DNA from: Buchananella felis
GTDB taxonomy: Bacteria; Actinomycetota; Actinomycetes; Actinomycetales; Actinomycetaceae
Assembly (NCBI RefSeq): GCF_041380015.1
Contig: NZ_CP159978.1
Length of the DNA: 64,000 nt
Reading direction: 5' to 3' (one strand)
The first letter of the stretch is position 1. Every line of letters begins with the position of its first letter. Below the pieces are notes generated by a model, which was not told the DNA's origin, did no database searches, and saw only the letters and a program-made list of their open reading frames with translations. The translations under genes and the position numbers were made by a program. This document shows, in pieces, positions 14,753-23,043 of the stretch.

Positions 14753-16282
14753 CTAGGCGCCCGGCGCGTCCTGCCCGGGAACGTCTCCCGCCGGCGCCGG
14801 CGCCTTGTAGCCGATCTCCGGCGATAGCACCGCCAGGATGCGCTCCAGGTCCTCAGCGTCCCGGAAGTCGATGGCGATCTTGCCCTTGCGGGCGCCCATC
14901 GTCACCTTGACCCGCGTGCCGAAGCGCGAGGCGAGCTGGTAGTTGAGCGCGGTGAACGCGCCCTCCCCGCCGCCCCGGCGCGGACGGTACTCGCGCCGCT
15001 CCTCCGCGGGCTCGTCGCCCTGAGCCACCAGCTCCTCGACCGCCCGGACGGAAAGGCCCTCTGCCTCGATGCGCTCGGCCAGCGCCTCCATCGCCTCCGC
15101 GTCGGGCAGGCCCAGCAGCGCCCGGGCGTGGCCGGCGGAAATGCGGGACTCGGCGACGCGCCGCTGCACCGTGCCGGGCAGCTTCAGCAAACGCATCGTG
15201 TTGGAGATGTGCGGCCGCGACCGCGCGATCCGGCGCGCCAGTTCCTCCTGGGAGCAACCGAACTCCCGCAGCAACTGCTCGTAGGCGGCCGCCTCCTCCA
15301 GCGCGTTAAGTTGAGCGCGATGCAGGTTCTCCAGCAGCGCGTCGCGCAGCATGTCCTCATCCGCCGTCGAGCGAACGATCGCAGGCACCTCTGCCAGGCC
15401 GGCCAGCTGGGAGGCCCGCAGCCGGCGCTCGCCCATGATGAGCTCGTACTCACCGGCGATGACCTCGTCAGAATCCTCCGGCGCACCCGCTCGGCGACCG
15501 CTGTGCCGCCGCTCGTCGTCAGCGGCCAGCGGGCGGACCACGATGGGCTGAAGCAGTCCCACCTCGCGGATCGACGCCGCAAGTTCCTCCACTTCCGATT
15601 CCACAAATACCTGGCGCGGCTGCTTCGCATTCGGCACGATCACGTCCGGGCTCAGCATCGCCAGGAACACGCCCGGCACCGCCACCAGCTCCGGCTCTTC
15701 CGTTTCACGTGAAACGTCCGGTTCCCCGCTCGCCGGACCGGCAACCGCGCCGACCGCCGAATCGCTAGCCTTCTCGACCTCTCCACGACCGTCCTGAACC
15801 GTTTCACGTGAAACGGGGGAGGCCGCCGTTGGCCCTACTCCCGCGCGTTCAAGCACGCAGGGCGATGCGACCTTCTTCTTGGCGGTGGCACGCTGGGCCT
15901 CCAGCACCTCGCTTGACGCGGCCACAGCACCCGCAGCGCCCGTTTCACGTAAAACGGTCTCACCGGCTGCCGCCGGCTTCGCCTGCGACGCGCGCGCCTT
16001 CGTCGCTCGCTTGCCGCCCCTGCCACTCTCCTCCGTTTCACGTGAAACAGAGTCGACGTCCTTCTTGCCGCGCTTCAGCGGGGGAGAGAGCAGCGCGGAT
16101 ATCTCGCTGCGCCGCTGCACGTCGCCGCCACCGAAGTAGAGGTCAACCGGCCGGCTCGCGCGTTCCCCACCGCCCGTCCCGCCGGACTGTGCATTGCTGA
16201 GCTCCGCATTTGCTCGCATTGCCTCTTCGTCGTCCCGGATCAGCGCACCCAATCCGCGCCCAAGCCCCCGCCGCTCAGCCAT
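14753..16282 (-). CDS. parB: ParB chromosome-partitioning protein, long form
   Basis: CTP-dependent DNA clamp that loads at parS and, with ParA, segregates the origin. It is 509 residues against the usual ~300-350. The N-terminal ParA-contact motif GLGRGLGALI (6-15) is followed by a disordered Ala/Lys/Glu-rich insert (~30-200). Then come the core domain with GERRLRA (284-290), a helix-turn-helix (343-369) and a C-terminal dimerisation helix region. The insert carries VSRET three times (79-83, 157-161, 190-194) and VLRET once (110-114); each is the translation of a parS or parS-derived DNA site. The start overlaps the parA end by 8 bases, so the two are translationally coupled. Confidence 0.97.
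   Translation of the reverse strand: MAERRGLGRGLGALIRDDEEAMRANAELSNAQSGGTGGGERASRPVDLYFGGGDVQRRSEISALLSPPLKRGKKDVDSVSRETEESGRGGKRATKARASQAKPAAAGETVLRETGAAGAVAASSEVLEAQRATAKKKVASPCVLERAGVGPTAASPVSRETVQDGRGEVEKASDSAVGAVAGPASGEPDVSRETEEPELVAVPGVFLAMLSPDVIVPNAKQPRQVFVESEVEELAASIREVGLLQPIVVRPLAADDERRHSGRRAGAPEDSDEVIAGEYELIMGERRLRASQLAGLAEVPAIVRSTADEDMLRDALLENLHRAQLNALEEAAAYEQLLREFGCSQEELARRIARSRPHISNTMRLLKLPGTVQRRVAESRISAGHARALLGLPDAEAMEALAERIEAEGLSVRAVEELVAQGDEPAEERREYRPRRGGGEGAFTALNYQLASRFGTRVKVTMGARKGKIAIDFRDAEDLERILAVLSPEIGYKAPAPAGDVPGQDAPGA
15702..15715. promoter_or_regulatory. parS: parS site 2 (inside parB)
   Basis: GTTTCACGTGAAAC within the parB coding sequence; read on the minus strand it encodes VSRET at residues 190-194. 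Confidence 0.93.
15801..15814. promoter_or_regulatory. parS: parS site 3 (inside parB)
   Basis: GTTTCACGTGAAAC within parB; encodes VSRET at residues 157-161. Confidence 0.93.
15942..15955. promoter_or_regulatory. decayed parS-like site (inside parB)
   Basis: GTTTCACGTAAAAC differs by one base from the parS core, breaking the palindrome. The change converts the encoded VSRET to VLRET (residues 110-114). ParB binding is probably reduced. Confidence 0.7.
16035..16048. promoter_or_regulatory. parS: parS site 4 (inside parB)
   Basis: GTTTCACGTGAAAC within parB, followed by A as in the extended consensus; encodes VSRET at residues 79-83. Confidence 0.93.
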
Positions 16283-17204
16283 TCTTCACGCAGCCTTCCT
16301 TGGCCATGATCTCCCGCGCGGCCTCACGGTAGGCCAACGCGCCCGTCGACTTTGGATCGTACTGCAGCACCGTTTGCTGGTAACTAGGGGCCTCGGCGAT
16401 CCGCACCGACCGCGGAATCGTCACCTCCAACGTTTCCTCTGCGAAGTGCGCTCGCACCTCCGCCGCCACCTCCGAGCTAAGCCGCGTGCGACCGTCGAAC
16501 ATAGTCAGCAGGATCGTCGAGATCCGCAGCTCCGGGTTCAGGTGCTTCTGGATCCGCGCGATGTTCCGACTCAGCAGGCTGACTCCCTCCAGCGCGTAGT
16601 ACTCGCACTGGATCGGAATCAATACCTCGCGCGCGGCCACCAGCGCGTTCAGCGTGAGCAGGCCCAGGCTCGGCGGGCAGTCGATCACCACCACGTCCGT
16701 GCGCAGCTCGCCGGCCTCCGCCTCGGCCCGGAAGAACTCGTTCAGGGCCGCGCGCAGCCGGTGCTCGCGGCTCATCGCCGCCACCAGCTCCAGCTCCGCG
16801 CCGGTCAGATCGATCGTGGCCGGAGCACACCACAGACCCTCGACCTCCGGGCTCGGCTGCACCACTTCGCGCAGCGTCCGTTCCTCTACCAGCACGTCGT
16901 ACATTGACGGCGTCCCCACCCGGTGCTCGATGCCCAGGGCGGTGGAGGCGTTGCCCTGCGGGTCGAAGTCGATCGCCAGCACCTTCAGCCCGCCCGCAGC
17001 GAACGCCGCTGCCAGGTTCACGGCGCTCGTTGTCTTACCCACGCCACCCTTCTGGTTGACGACGGTGAAGATGCGCGGCTCGGCCGGGGGAGTGAAGGAG
17101 ACGCCGGCCAGCTTGGCCCGCAGCCGCATGTCCGCCGCCAGCTGGGCGCCCACCGGGCTGTCCTGCCTGCAGCCCGCAGCAAAGCGCTCTAGGGAATCAG
17201 TCAC
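16275..17204 (-). CDS. parA: ParA/Soj chromosome-partitioning ATPase
   Basis: Deviant Walker ATPase that binds the nucleoid and moves ParB-parS complexes. The KGGVGKTT motif spans residues 52-59, DFDPQGNAS forms the second Walker motif, and VIDCPPSLGLLTLNAL is the Walker B region. Length 309 residues. The ~43-residue N-terminal extension before the ATPase core is typical of actinobacterial ParA. The ATG is preceded by AGAAAGGA. The gene is followed by an overlapping parB and preceded by rsmG, giving the canonical rsmG-parA-parB order. Confidence 0.97.
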   Translation of the reverse strand: MTDSLERFAAGCRQDSPVGAQLAADMRLRAKLAGVSFTPPAEPRIFTVVNQKGGVGKTTSAVNLAAAFAAGGLKVLAIDFDPQGNASTALGIEHRVGTPSMYDVLVEERTLREVVQPSPEVEGLWCAPATIDLTGAELELVAAMSREHRLRAALNEFFRAEAEAGELRTDVVVIDCPPSLGLLTLNALVAAREVLIPIQCEYYALEGVSLLSRNIARIQKHLNPELRISTILLTMFDGRTRLSSEVAAEVRAHFAEETLEVTIPRSVRIAEAPSYQQTVLQYDPKSTGALAYREAAREIMAKEGCVKNG

Positions 17205-17237
17205 CTGCGTTCCTTTCTCTGCCGGATTCGGCCAAAC

Positions 17238-17891
17238 CTATGCTAACCGCCTGGCCCGGATCAGCCTGGCCGGCACCTCGAAGATGTGCTCACCGTCCAC
17301 CACCGGATCGACTTCCTCCACGCGCGCCCCACCCAACCTAAACCGGTTCAGTAGACCGGCGCTAACGGCCTCGTCCAGCTCCGACTGGGCCTTAGCGCCC
17401 TTGAGCGCCACGAACTCGCCACCGTCCACCAGCAGCGGCGCCACCCAGGCGATCAGCTCACCGAAGGAGGCCACGGCCCTGCACGTCACGGCGTCCGCCA
17501 GAAGCTCGCCGTGCAGCTCCTGGGCCCTGGCCCGGGCAATCGACACGTTGTCCAAGCCCAGCTCGTCTGCGGCGTAGCCCAGCCAGTCCACCCGCCGCTG
17601 CATCGGTTCAATCAGCACCACGTCCACGTCCGGCCGCAGCACAGCCAGCACCAGGCCGGGAAAGCCCGCCCCGGAACCCACGTCGGCAACCAGTGCCCCG
17701 GAGGGAAAAACGCCGGCCACGGCGGCCGAATTGAGCAGGTGGCGGCTCCACAGGCGCGGCAGCTCCCTGGGCCCGATCAGGCCCCGTTTCTCGCCCTCAC
17801 GCGCCAGCAACTCCGCCAGCGCCTCCATGGGCACGGCCCGCGCCCCCATGAAGGCGCGGGCCGGACCCGACAACTGCTCTAGCTCGCTCAC
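17238..17891 (-). CDS. rsmG: 16S rRNA (guanine-N7) methyltransferase RsmG
   Basis: SAM-dependent methylation of a guanine in the 530 loop of 16S rRNA (G527 in E. coli numbering); loss in other bacteria gives low-level streptomycin resistance. The start is GTG 17891, whose last bases form the TGA of the upstream jag gene (GTGA overlap), giving 217 residues. A longer open frame reaching 18029 is only an Arg/Gly-rich shadow of jag. The SAM-binding motif ADVGSGAGFPGLVLA lies at about 69-83, and LWSRHLLNSAAV precedes it as in the family. Confidence 0.95.
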   Translation of the reverse strand: MSELEQLSGPARAFMGARAVPMEALAELLAREGEKRGLIGPRELPRLWSRHLLNSAAVAGVFPSGALVADVGSGAGFPGLVLAVLRPDVDVVLIEPMQRRVDWLGYAADELGLDNVSIARARAQELHGELLADAVTCRAVASFGELIAWVAPLLVDGGEFVALKGAKAQSELDEAVSAGLLNRFRLGGARVEEVDPVVDGEHIFEVPARLIRARRLA

Positions 17892-18430
17892 GCCTGCTCG
17901 GCTCCGTCGGCCTCTGCGGCAGCGTCGTCCGCCTCCACCGGCGCACTGGCGTAGACCACCACGTAGCGCTTGGGCGCCACGCCCGCCGAATCGCTGAACA
18001 GGCCGGCCGCGGCAACCACGTCGTGGCAAACCTTGCGCTCGAAGGGGTTCATCGGCTCCAGCTCCACCGGCTCGCCGCTCTCCTTGACCCGCGCGATCGC
18101 GGCCTCGGTCAGGGCGGTCAGCTCGGCGCGGCGCTCGGCGCGGTAGCCGGCCACGTCCAGCATCAGGCGGGAGCGCTCGCCGGTCTGGTTCTGCACCGCC
18201 AGGCGGGTCAGCTCCTGCAGGGCGTCCAGCACCTCACCGTCGCGGCCCACCAGGCGCTCCAGCTGCCGGCTGGACTCCTCCACCACGATTGCCACGGAGG
18301 CGCGGTCGCCATCTACGTCGATGTCGATGTCTCCGTCCAGGTCGGCAATGTCCAGCAGCTCCTCCAGGTAGTCGGCCGCGTGCTCGCCCTCGGCCTCTAG
18401 CTGGGCAACGTCCACCTTGATCTCAGTCAT
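17888..18430 (-). CDS. jag: Jag/KhpB RNA-binding protein (KH and R3H domains)
   Basis: Cytoplasmic RNA-binding protein of the SpoIIIJ-associated family, usually co-transcribed with yidC. A KH domain covers about residues 40-110 (VGRDGEVLDALQELTRLAV, with the GxxG loop read as GRDG). An R3H domain follows, with the expected Arg/His elements replaced in part by NPFERKVCHDVV. An acidic N-terminus and an Asp/Glu/Ala-rich C-terminal tail flank them. Start set at ATG 18430, five bases after AAAGGA; an ATG two codons earlier is also possible. Overlaps rsmG by four bases. Confidence 0.9.
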   Translation of the reverse strand: MTEIKVDVAQLEAEGEHAADYLEELLDIADLDGDIDIDVDGDRASVAIVVEESSRQLERLVGRDGEVLDALQELTRLAVQNQTGERSRLMLDVAGYRAERRAELTALTEAAIARVKESGEPVELEPMNPFERKVCHDVVAAAGLFSDSAGVAPKRYVVVYASAPVEADDAAAEADGAEQA

Positions 18431-18478
18431 GTGCATCCTTTACACGGGGTGGGGGATACCCCCGGAACAAAATCCTTG

Positions 18479-19597
18479 TTACTTCTTCTTGCCCTGCCGG
18501 CGGCGCGCCATACGGGCCTGGTAGCGCTTCATCTCGCGCTCGGCGGCGGTCAGGCCACCCGCGTCCCGCGCGTCCTGGCTCGCCTCGGCCTCCTGCTGGC
18601 CCTCCAGCAGCTCATCGACGCTGGAGGCCACGGGAGCGGAGTGCTTCTGGCGGGACTTGCGCACCGGCTGCACGCGCTGCCCCTGGCGGGCCGCCGCGGC
18701 GGCTGCGGCCGCCTCCTTCTCCGCCAGCTCCTCGTCGGTCTCCGGCGGCAGGCCCTTGGCGATGCGCTTGGCGCGGATGCGCTCCTTCATGGCGCGCTCG
18801 GCCTCGGAACCCGGGGCCGGCATGCGGCGGATGGCGTACCACTGCTGGCCACCGGTCCACACGTTGGAGGTGAGCCAGTAGATGAGCACACCGATCTGGA
18901 AGTTGATGCCCGTGACCGCGAACAGCAGCGGGAACAGGTACATCATGATCTTCTGCTGGCGCATCATCGGGTTCTCGCCGGAGGTGGCGGAGGACGGCAT
19001 GTTCTTCATGGTCAGCTGACGCATGGTGAGGAACTGCGATGCGCTCATGGCCACGATCAGCACGACGGTGATGATCTTGACCTGGGAGTCGGAGGAGGAC
19101 AGGAAGGTCTCAGAAAGGCGCGCCCCGAACAGGGTGGCGTCCTGCACCTTGGCGGCGACCTCGCGGGTGAGCGGTCCGATCGGGTTCGCGGTGCCGGCCG
19201 CGATCGCACCGGCGTTGTTCAGCACGCGGAAGAGCGCGAAGAAGATCGGCATCTGCAGCAGCAGGGGCATGCAGGAGGAGAACGGGTTGGTGCCGTGCTT
19301 CTTGTAGAGGGCCATCATCTCCTGCTGCATGGCCTGCTTGGAGGCGGGGTCCTTGCGACCCTTGTACTTCTCCTGCAGCTTCTTCAGCTCAGGCTGCATG
19401 ATCTGCATGCCGCGCGAGGCCTTGATTTGGCGGAAGAACAGCGGGATGAGGGCGATGCGCACCACCACGGTGAGGCCGACGATGGCCAGCACCCACGCCC
19501 ACGAGGAGGCGTCCCCGAGGACGATGGCGAAAAGGTCATGCAGCTTCACCATGATCCAGGCGACCACGTACATGATGGGCTTCAGAATGGTGTCCAA
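18479..19597 (-). CDS. yidC: YidC/Oxa1 membrane protein insertase
   Basis: Inserts and folds inner-membrane proteins, alone or with SecYEG. The Gram-positive-type protein lacks the large periplasmic domain. Five hydrophobic segments are visible, including VLAIVGLTVVVRIALIPLFF, whose arginine lies in the hydrophilic groove, and the MPLLLQMPIFFALFRVL segment. A long basic/Ala-rich cytoplasmic tail ends in RRRQGKKK. TTG 19597 is preferred because GAGGAG lies six bases upstream; an adjacent GTG (19600) is too close to it, and an ATG at 19621 would place the site inside the gene. Position between jag and yidD is canonical. Confidence 0.95.
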   Translation of the reverse strand: MDTILKPIMYVVAWIMVKLHDLFAIVLGDASSWAWVLAIVGLTVVVRIALIPLFFRQIKASRGMQIMQPELKKLQEKYKGRKDPASKQAMQQEMMALYKKHGTNPFSSCMPLLLQMPIFFALFRVLNNAGAIAAGTANPIGPLTREVAAKVQDATLFGARLSETFLSSSDSQVKIITVVLIVAMSASQFLTMRQLTMKNMPSSATSGENPMMRQQKIMMYLFPLLFAVTGINFQIGVLIYWLTSNVWTGGQQWYAIRRMPAPGSEAERAMKERIRAKRIAKGLPPETDEELAEKEAAAAAAAARQGQRVQPVRKSRQKHSAPVASSVDELLEGQQEAEASQDARDAGGLTAAEREMKRYQARMARRRQGKKK

Positions 19598-19702
19598 CAC
19601 AGGCTCCTCTGGGAATGGCACGTCAGTGCCCGCAACGTCCTAAATCTACCGTGCGCCCCCGCCGGCCTGCTTGCGCAGCCGAGGGGGCCTGGTCACAGCG
19701 CT

Positions 19703-19981
19703 TTAGAGGTCAATCTTTGTGCCGTCAGGCAGGGTCCGGTTCTGCTCATCGGTTGAGCGCCACCGTCCGGGTAGTGGGACCATGTCCACGCCGCCGGGGC
19801 TCCAGGGCCAGCAGCGCAGCAGGCGCCAGGTGGTGAGCAGGATTCCCTTGCCCACCCCGTGCTGCTTGACCGCGCCGGCGGCGTAGGCCGAACAGGTGGG
19901 GTAGTAGCGGCAGGTGCGCGGCCGCCCGGCGCTGATCTTGTCCTGATAGAAGGCGATCATCCCCAACAGGATGCGTTTCAT
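19703..19981 (-). CDS. yidD: YidD membrane protein insertion efficiency factor
   Basis: A 92-residue member of the YidD/DUF37 family, which assists YidC-dependent insertion at the membrane. The family core RYYPTCSAYA is intact, with the upstream IAFYQDKISAG amphipathic helix and LLRCWPWSPGGVD downstream. The ATG overlaps the rnpA stop by four bases, so translation is coupled. The C-terminus after the core is short and polar. Confidence 0.95.
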   Translation of the reverse strand: MKRILLGMIAFYQDKISAGRPRTCRYYPTCSAYAAGAVKQHGVGKGILLTTWRLLRCWPWSPGGVDMVPLPGRWRSTDEQNRTLPDGTKIDL

Positions 19982-20415
19982 TGCTCCTCCTGGCCGCCCG
20001 GGGTGGTGGGCTGGTTGGCGGTGGCGGTCTGGGTGGCCGACGTCCCACCGGCCTCCCCCTCGCCCTGCCGGGCCGCCAGTTTCCGCTTGGCGCGCTTGAC
20101 GCCGGTGCGCAGCTGCTCGCCCAGTTGGGCGCTAGTGAGCCCGTCGGCACCGGACTGGACCCGCAGCACTAGGAGCGCGGCGGGGCCCAGCTCCGCCAGG
20201 AGCTCGCGGCACAGGTGGCGCAGCCGCCGCTTGACGCGGGCGCGGTGACTGGACAGGGGGATTTGCTTTTTGGGTACAACGAGGCCGATGCGGGCAGCAT
20301 CGCTGCCTGCATCGGCCAAGTGAATGATGAGGTCCGCGCTCCGCACGGTCACGCCAGCACGGGCGGCGGCGCGGAAGTCCTCCGGCCGCACCATCCGGTG
20401 GCGGCCCGGCAGCAC
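19978..20415 (-). CDS. rnpA: ribonuclease P protein component
   Basis: Protein subunit that helps the RNase P RNA cut 5' leaders from tRNA precursors. 145 residues: the core (~1-115) holds the basic RNR-type motif SSHRARVKRRLRHL, and a ~30-residue Gly/Thr/Gln-rich tail is an extension beyond the usual length. It starts two bases after the rpmH stop and overlaps yidD at its end, giving the universal rpmH-rnpA-yidD-yidC order. Confidence 0.95.
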   Translation of the reverse strand: MLPGRHRMVRPEDFRAAARAGVTVRSADLIIHLADAGSDAARIGLVVPKKQIPLSSHRARVKRRLRHLCRELLAELGPAALLVLRVQSGADGLTSAQLGEQLRTGVKRAKRKLAARQGEGEAGGTSATQTATANQPTTPGGQEEQ

Positions 20416-20416
20416 G

Positions 20417-20554
20417 TCAGGCGGACAGCTTGGCGCGGCCCTTGCGGCGGCGCATGGCCAGGATGGCGCGGCCGGCGCGGGTCGACATGCGCAGACGGAA
20501 GCCGTGCACCTTGGCGCGGCGGCGGTTGTTGGGCTGGAAGGTCCGCTTGCTCAC
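20417..20554 (-). CDS. rpmH: 50S ribosomal protein L34
   Basis: 45-residue, highly basic ribosomal protein of the large subunit. The sequence follows the family closely: SKRTFQPNNRRRAKVHGFR, then RMSTRAGRAIL and an Arg/Lys/Ala-rich end. The start is GTG 20554 with AAGGAGG seven bases upstream; a second GTG two codons earlier would be too close to that site. The gene is divergent from dnaA. Confidence 0.97.
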   Translation of the reverse strand: MSKRTFQPNNRRRAKVHGFRLRMSTRAGRAILAMRRRKGRAKLSA

Positions 20555-21003
20555 GGTCACTCCTCCTTGCAGTTAGGGCGTCTATCGCCGGTATTGGTCC
20601 TTTAGCGCCCAGATAGGCACAACGGCCTTCAATGCTAGGGAGCAAAAGCGCCGCCGGTCAAGAAATACGGGCGCGTCACCGATCACACTTCGCCCGTTTC
20701 GGGCCGCCAATTGCTCCCGCCCGGCGGCCGCCCGCTCGCCCGGGCCCTGCCGGCCCTCCTGCCCGCCGGCGCTATCCCGTAGGCGGCCGCGCGCGGTGCG
20801 CTGCCTAGCCTACCCACACTGTGTGAGTAGTGGTAGCTACCACCTTGTGGAAAGTGGGGGAGCGAACTGGCAGCCCGCAAAGCCCGTATTTCCGTGATTT
20901 CGGGGCTCTTTGGGCGGGGCCTCCCCCCATCCCCAATTGTGGAAAACTGTGTGGACGCAAGGCAGCGGGCAGGGTAGTTTGGGGGCGCCGAAAGGAGCCC
21001 CAC
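20555..21003. other. rpmH-dnaA divergent regulatory region
   Basis: No gene. DnaA-box-like sites are TGTGGAAAG (20846-20854), TGTGGAAAA (20939-20947) and TGTGGACGC (20950-20958). The two close to the dnaA start would suit DnaA autoregulation. A TGGTAGCTACCA palindrome (20831-20842) adjoins the first box. Promoters for rpmH (leftward) and dnaA (rightward) must lie here, but I could not place them firmly. Confidence 0.6.
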
Positions 21004-22431
21004 GTGTCCGCACCGCAGCCAATTACCGAAAGCTGGCCCGACGTCCTGCGTCTGCTGCAGGAGGGAGACAAGATCTCCAGCGGCCAGATGGGTCTGATTC
21101 GGCGCGCCAAGATCCTGGGTGACGTGGACGGCACCCTGCTGCTGGCGGTGCCCTCTAACTTCTCCAAGGAGTACGTGGAGGTGCGGGCGCGCAGCATCAT
21201 CACCGACGCGCTCACCCAGGTGCTGGGCCGGCCCATGCGCATCGCGGTGACCGTGGATCCCTCGCTGGCCAGCGGGGAGGAGCGCGAGGAGGTGACGATG
21301 CTGCCGGTGGAGCCGGAGGAGGACCTGGCCCTTTCCTCCCGGATCGCGGCGCGGGAGACCGAGCGCGGCGAGTCGCCGGCGCCGGTGGAGGCGGACAACT
21401 CCCGCCTGAACCCCTCCTACACGTTCGAGACCTTCGTGCCGGGTTCCTCCAACCGCTTCGCGCACGCCGCCGCCACGGCGGTGGCAGAGCTGCCGGCGCG
21501 CGCCTACAACCCCCTGTTCATCTGGGGTGGCTCCGGGCTGGGCAAGACCCACCTGCTGCACGCGATCGGCCACTACGCCCGCAACCTCTACCCGCACCTG
21601 AAGGTCAAGTACGTCAACTCCGAGGAGTTCACCAACGACTTCATCAACTCCATCCGCGACGACCGCGCCGAGGCCTTCCAGCGCCGCTACCGCGAGGTGG
21701 ACGTGCTGCTGATCGACGACATCCAGTTCCTGCAGGGCAAGGAACAGACGATGGAGGAGTTCTTCCACACCTTCAACGCGCTGCACAACGGCGAGAAGCA
21801 GGTGGTGATCACCTCCGACGTGCCGCCCAAGCAGCTCGATGGTTTCGAGGACCGCCTGCGTTCGCGCTTCGAGTGGGGCCTGATGACGGACGTGCAGCCG
21901 CCGGACCTGGAGACCCGCATCGCCATCCTGTCCAAGAAGGCGGTGGCCACCGGCCTCGAGGTCAGCCCCGAGGTGCTGGAGTACATCGCCTCCCGCATCA
22001 CCTCCAACATCCGGGAGCTGGAGGGTGCGCTGATTCGCGTCTCGGCGTTCGCGAACCTGAACAAGCAGCCGGTGGACCTGGCGCTGGCGGAGCTGGTCTT
22101 GAAGGACCTGATCTCCACCGAGGATGAGGTGATCACGGCCTCCTCGATCATCGCGCAGTCGGCGGAGTACTTCCAGATCACGATCGAGGCGCTGCGCTCC
22201 ACCGACCGCTCGCGCGTGCTGGTCAACGCCCGCCAGATCGCCATGTACCTGTGCCGCGAGCTCACCGACCTCTCGCTGCCCAAGATCGGTCAGCAGTTCG
22301 GCGGGCGCGACCACACCACGGTCATGCACGCCTACCGCAAGATCACCGAGCAGATGAAGACCAAGCGCGAGACGTACACGCAGGTCACCGAGCTGACCAA
22401 CCGGATCAAGCAGCAGGCCCGCGCCCGCTAG
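21004..22431 (+). CDS. dnaA: chromosomal replication initiator DnaA
   Basis: AAA+ protein that binds DnaA boxes and melts the origin. GTG 21004, six bases after GAAAGGAG, gives 475 residues. The frame stays open to 20830, but that part covers the regulatory region and is not DnaA-like. Domain I is N-terminal, followed by a short acidic domain II. Walker A GGSGLGKTHLL starts near residue 174, and Walker B LLIDDIQF near 235. The domain IV signature GGRDHTTVMHAYRKI near 432 contacts DNA. Confidence 0.98.
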   Translation: MSAPQPITESWPDVLRLLQEGDKISSGQMGLIRRAKILGDVDGTLLLAVPSNFSKEYVEVRARSIITDALTQVLGRPMRIAVTVDPSLASGEEREEVTMLPVEPEEDLALSSRIAARETERGESPAPVEADNSRLNPSYTFETFVPGSSNRFAHAAATAVAELPARAYNPLFIWGGSGLGKTHLLHAIGHYARNLYPHLKVKYVNSEEFTNDFINSIRDDRAEAFQRRYREVDVLLIDDIQFLQGKEQTMEEFFHTFNALHNGEKQVVITSDVPPKQLDGFEDRLRSRFEWGLMTDVQPPDLETRIAILSKKAVATGLEVSPEVLEYIASRITSNIRELEGALIRVSAFANLNKQPVDLALAELVLKDLISTEDEVITASSIIAQSAEYFQITIEALRSTDRSRVLVNARQIAMYLCRELTDLSLPKIGQQFGGRDHTTVMHAYRKITEQMKTKRETYTQVTELTNRIKQQARAR

Positions 22432-23043
22432 CGCTGCGACCCGCTGGAACCGGGCGGTGGGGCGGCAGCGTCGTCCCCCTCGCGGGAACTTACGTGCCGT
22501 CCCTGCACCACCGCGCCGCTGTGCTGCCGGCCGCCCCCTAGAGGCGGCGTGCGCTGTACTTGGCGGTGGCCGACGTCGACCACTGACCGCACCCTTTTGC
22601 CCTACCGCCCCGGCCAAGCGGCGTTATTGCAACGAAAACCGCGTGATTCACAGGGGGTGTGGGCAGGATGTGGGCAAGCGGGCTTCTCTTGTGTGTAATT
22701 ACAAGATCTGCTGTGGAGGGCGGTGCGGGCCGGTTTTGGAATCCACAGACCGCCGGGCTTCTCCCACCGCCTACCCACCGGCGGGCACACAGGCCAGATT
22801 CTTGTAATTACAAGCCAAAGCGGGATTTTCCCCAGTTTCCACAGGGCTTACTACTAGGACTAACCAAGTAGGGGAGGGGAAATCTGTGGAACACCAACGC
22901 AAGGCTGCTGACGCCCAGGCCGGGGGTGGCAGCTTGGGCTTCTCTCGGCGCGCCGAGTTGCTCTAGCCTTGATCAGGGGTTTGTCCGCGACGGCAAACTT
23001 TGACCGAGTTGCGGAATAATGGCGGCAAAGCCAAGGAGGATCG
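22432..23043. other. oriC: probable replication origin oriC (dnaA-dnaN intergenic)
   Basis: A 612-bp non-coding gap in the classical origin position. DnaA-box-like sites are TGATTCACA 22644-22652, TGTGGAGGG 22712-22720, GAATCCACA 22739-22747, GTTTCCACA 22835-22843 and TGTGGAACA 22885-22893. None is the perfect TTATCCACA. Two related palindromes punctuate the boxes: CTTGTGTGTAATTACAAG (22688-22705) and the perfect CTTGTAATTACAAG (22801-22814). They are notably AT-rich in this GC-rich setting and could be a protein site or part of the unwinding element. Confidence 0.75.

Noticed and set aside
14488..14910. Plus-strand frame covering DnaA boxes, parS and the end of parB
   Set aside because: Overlaps parB and regulatory sites, no ribosome-binding site, Pro/Arg-rich shadow composition.
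17892..18029. 46-codon N-terminal extension of rsmG
   Set aside because: Arg/Gly-rich shadow of the end of jag; the GTGA overlap gives a normal RsmG start.
20830..21003. N-terminal extension of dnaA
   Set aside because: Covers DnaA boxes and non-conserved sequence; GTG 21004 with GAAAGGAG fits DnaA domain I.
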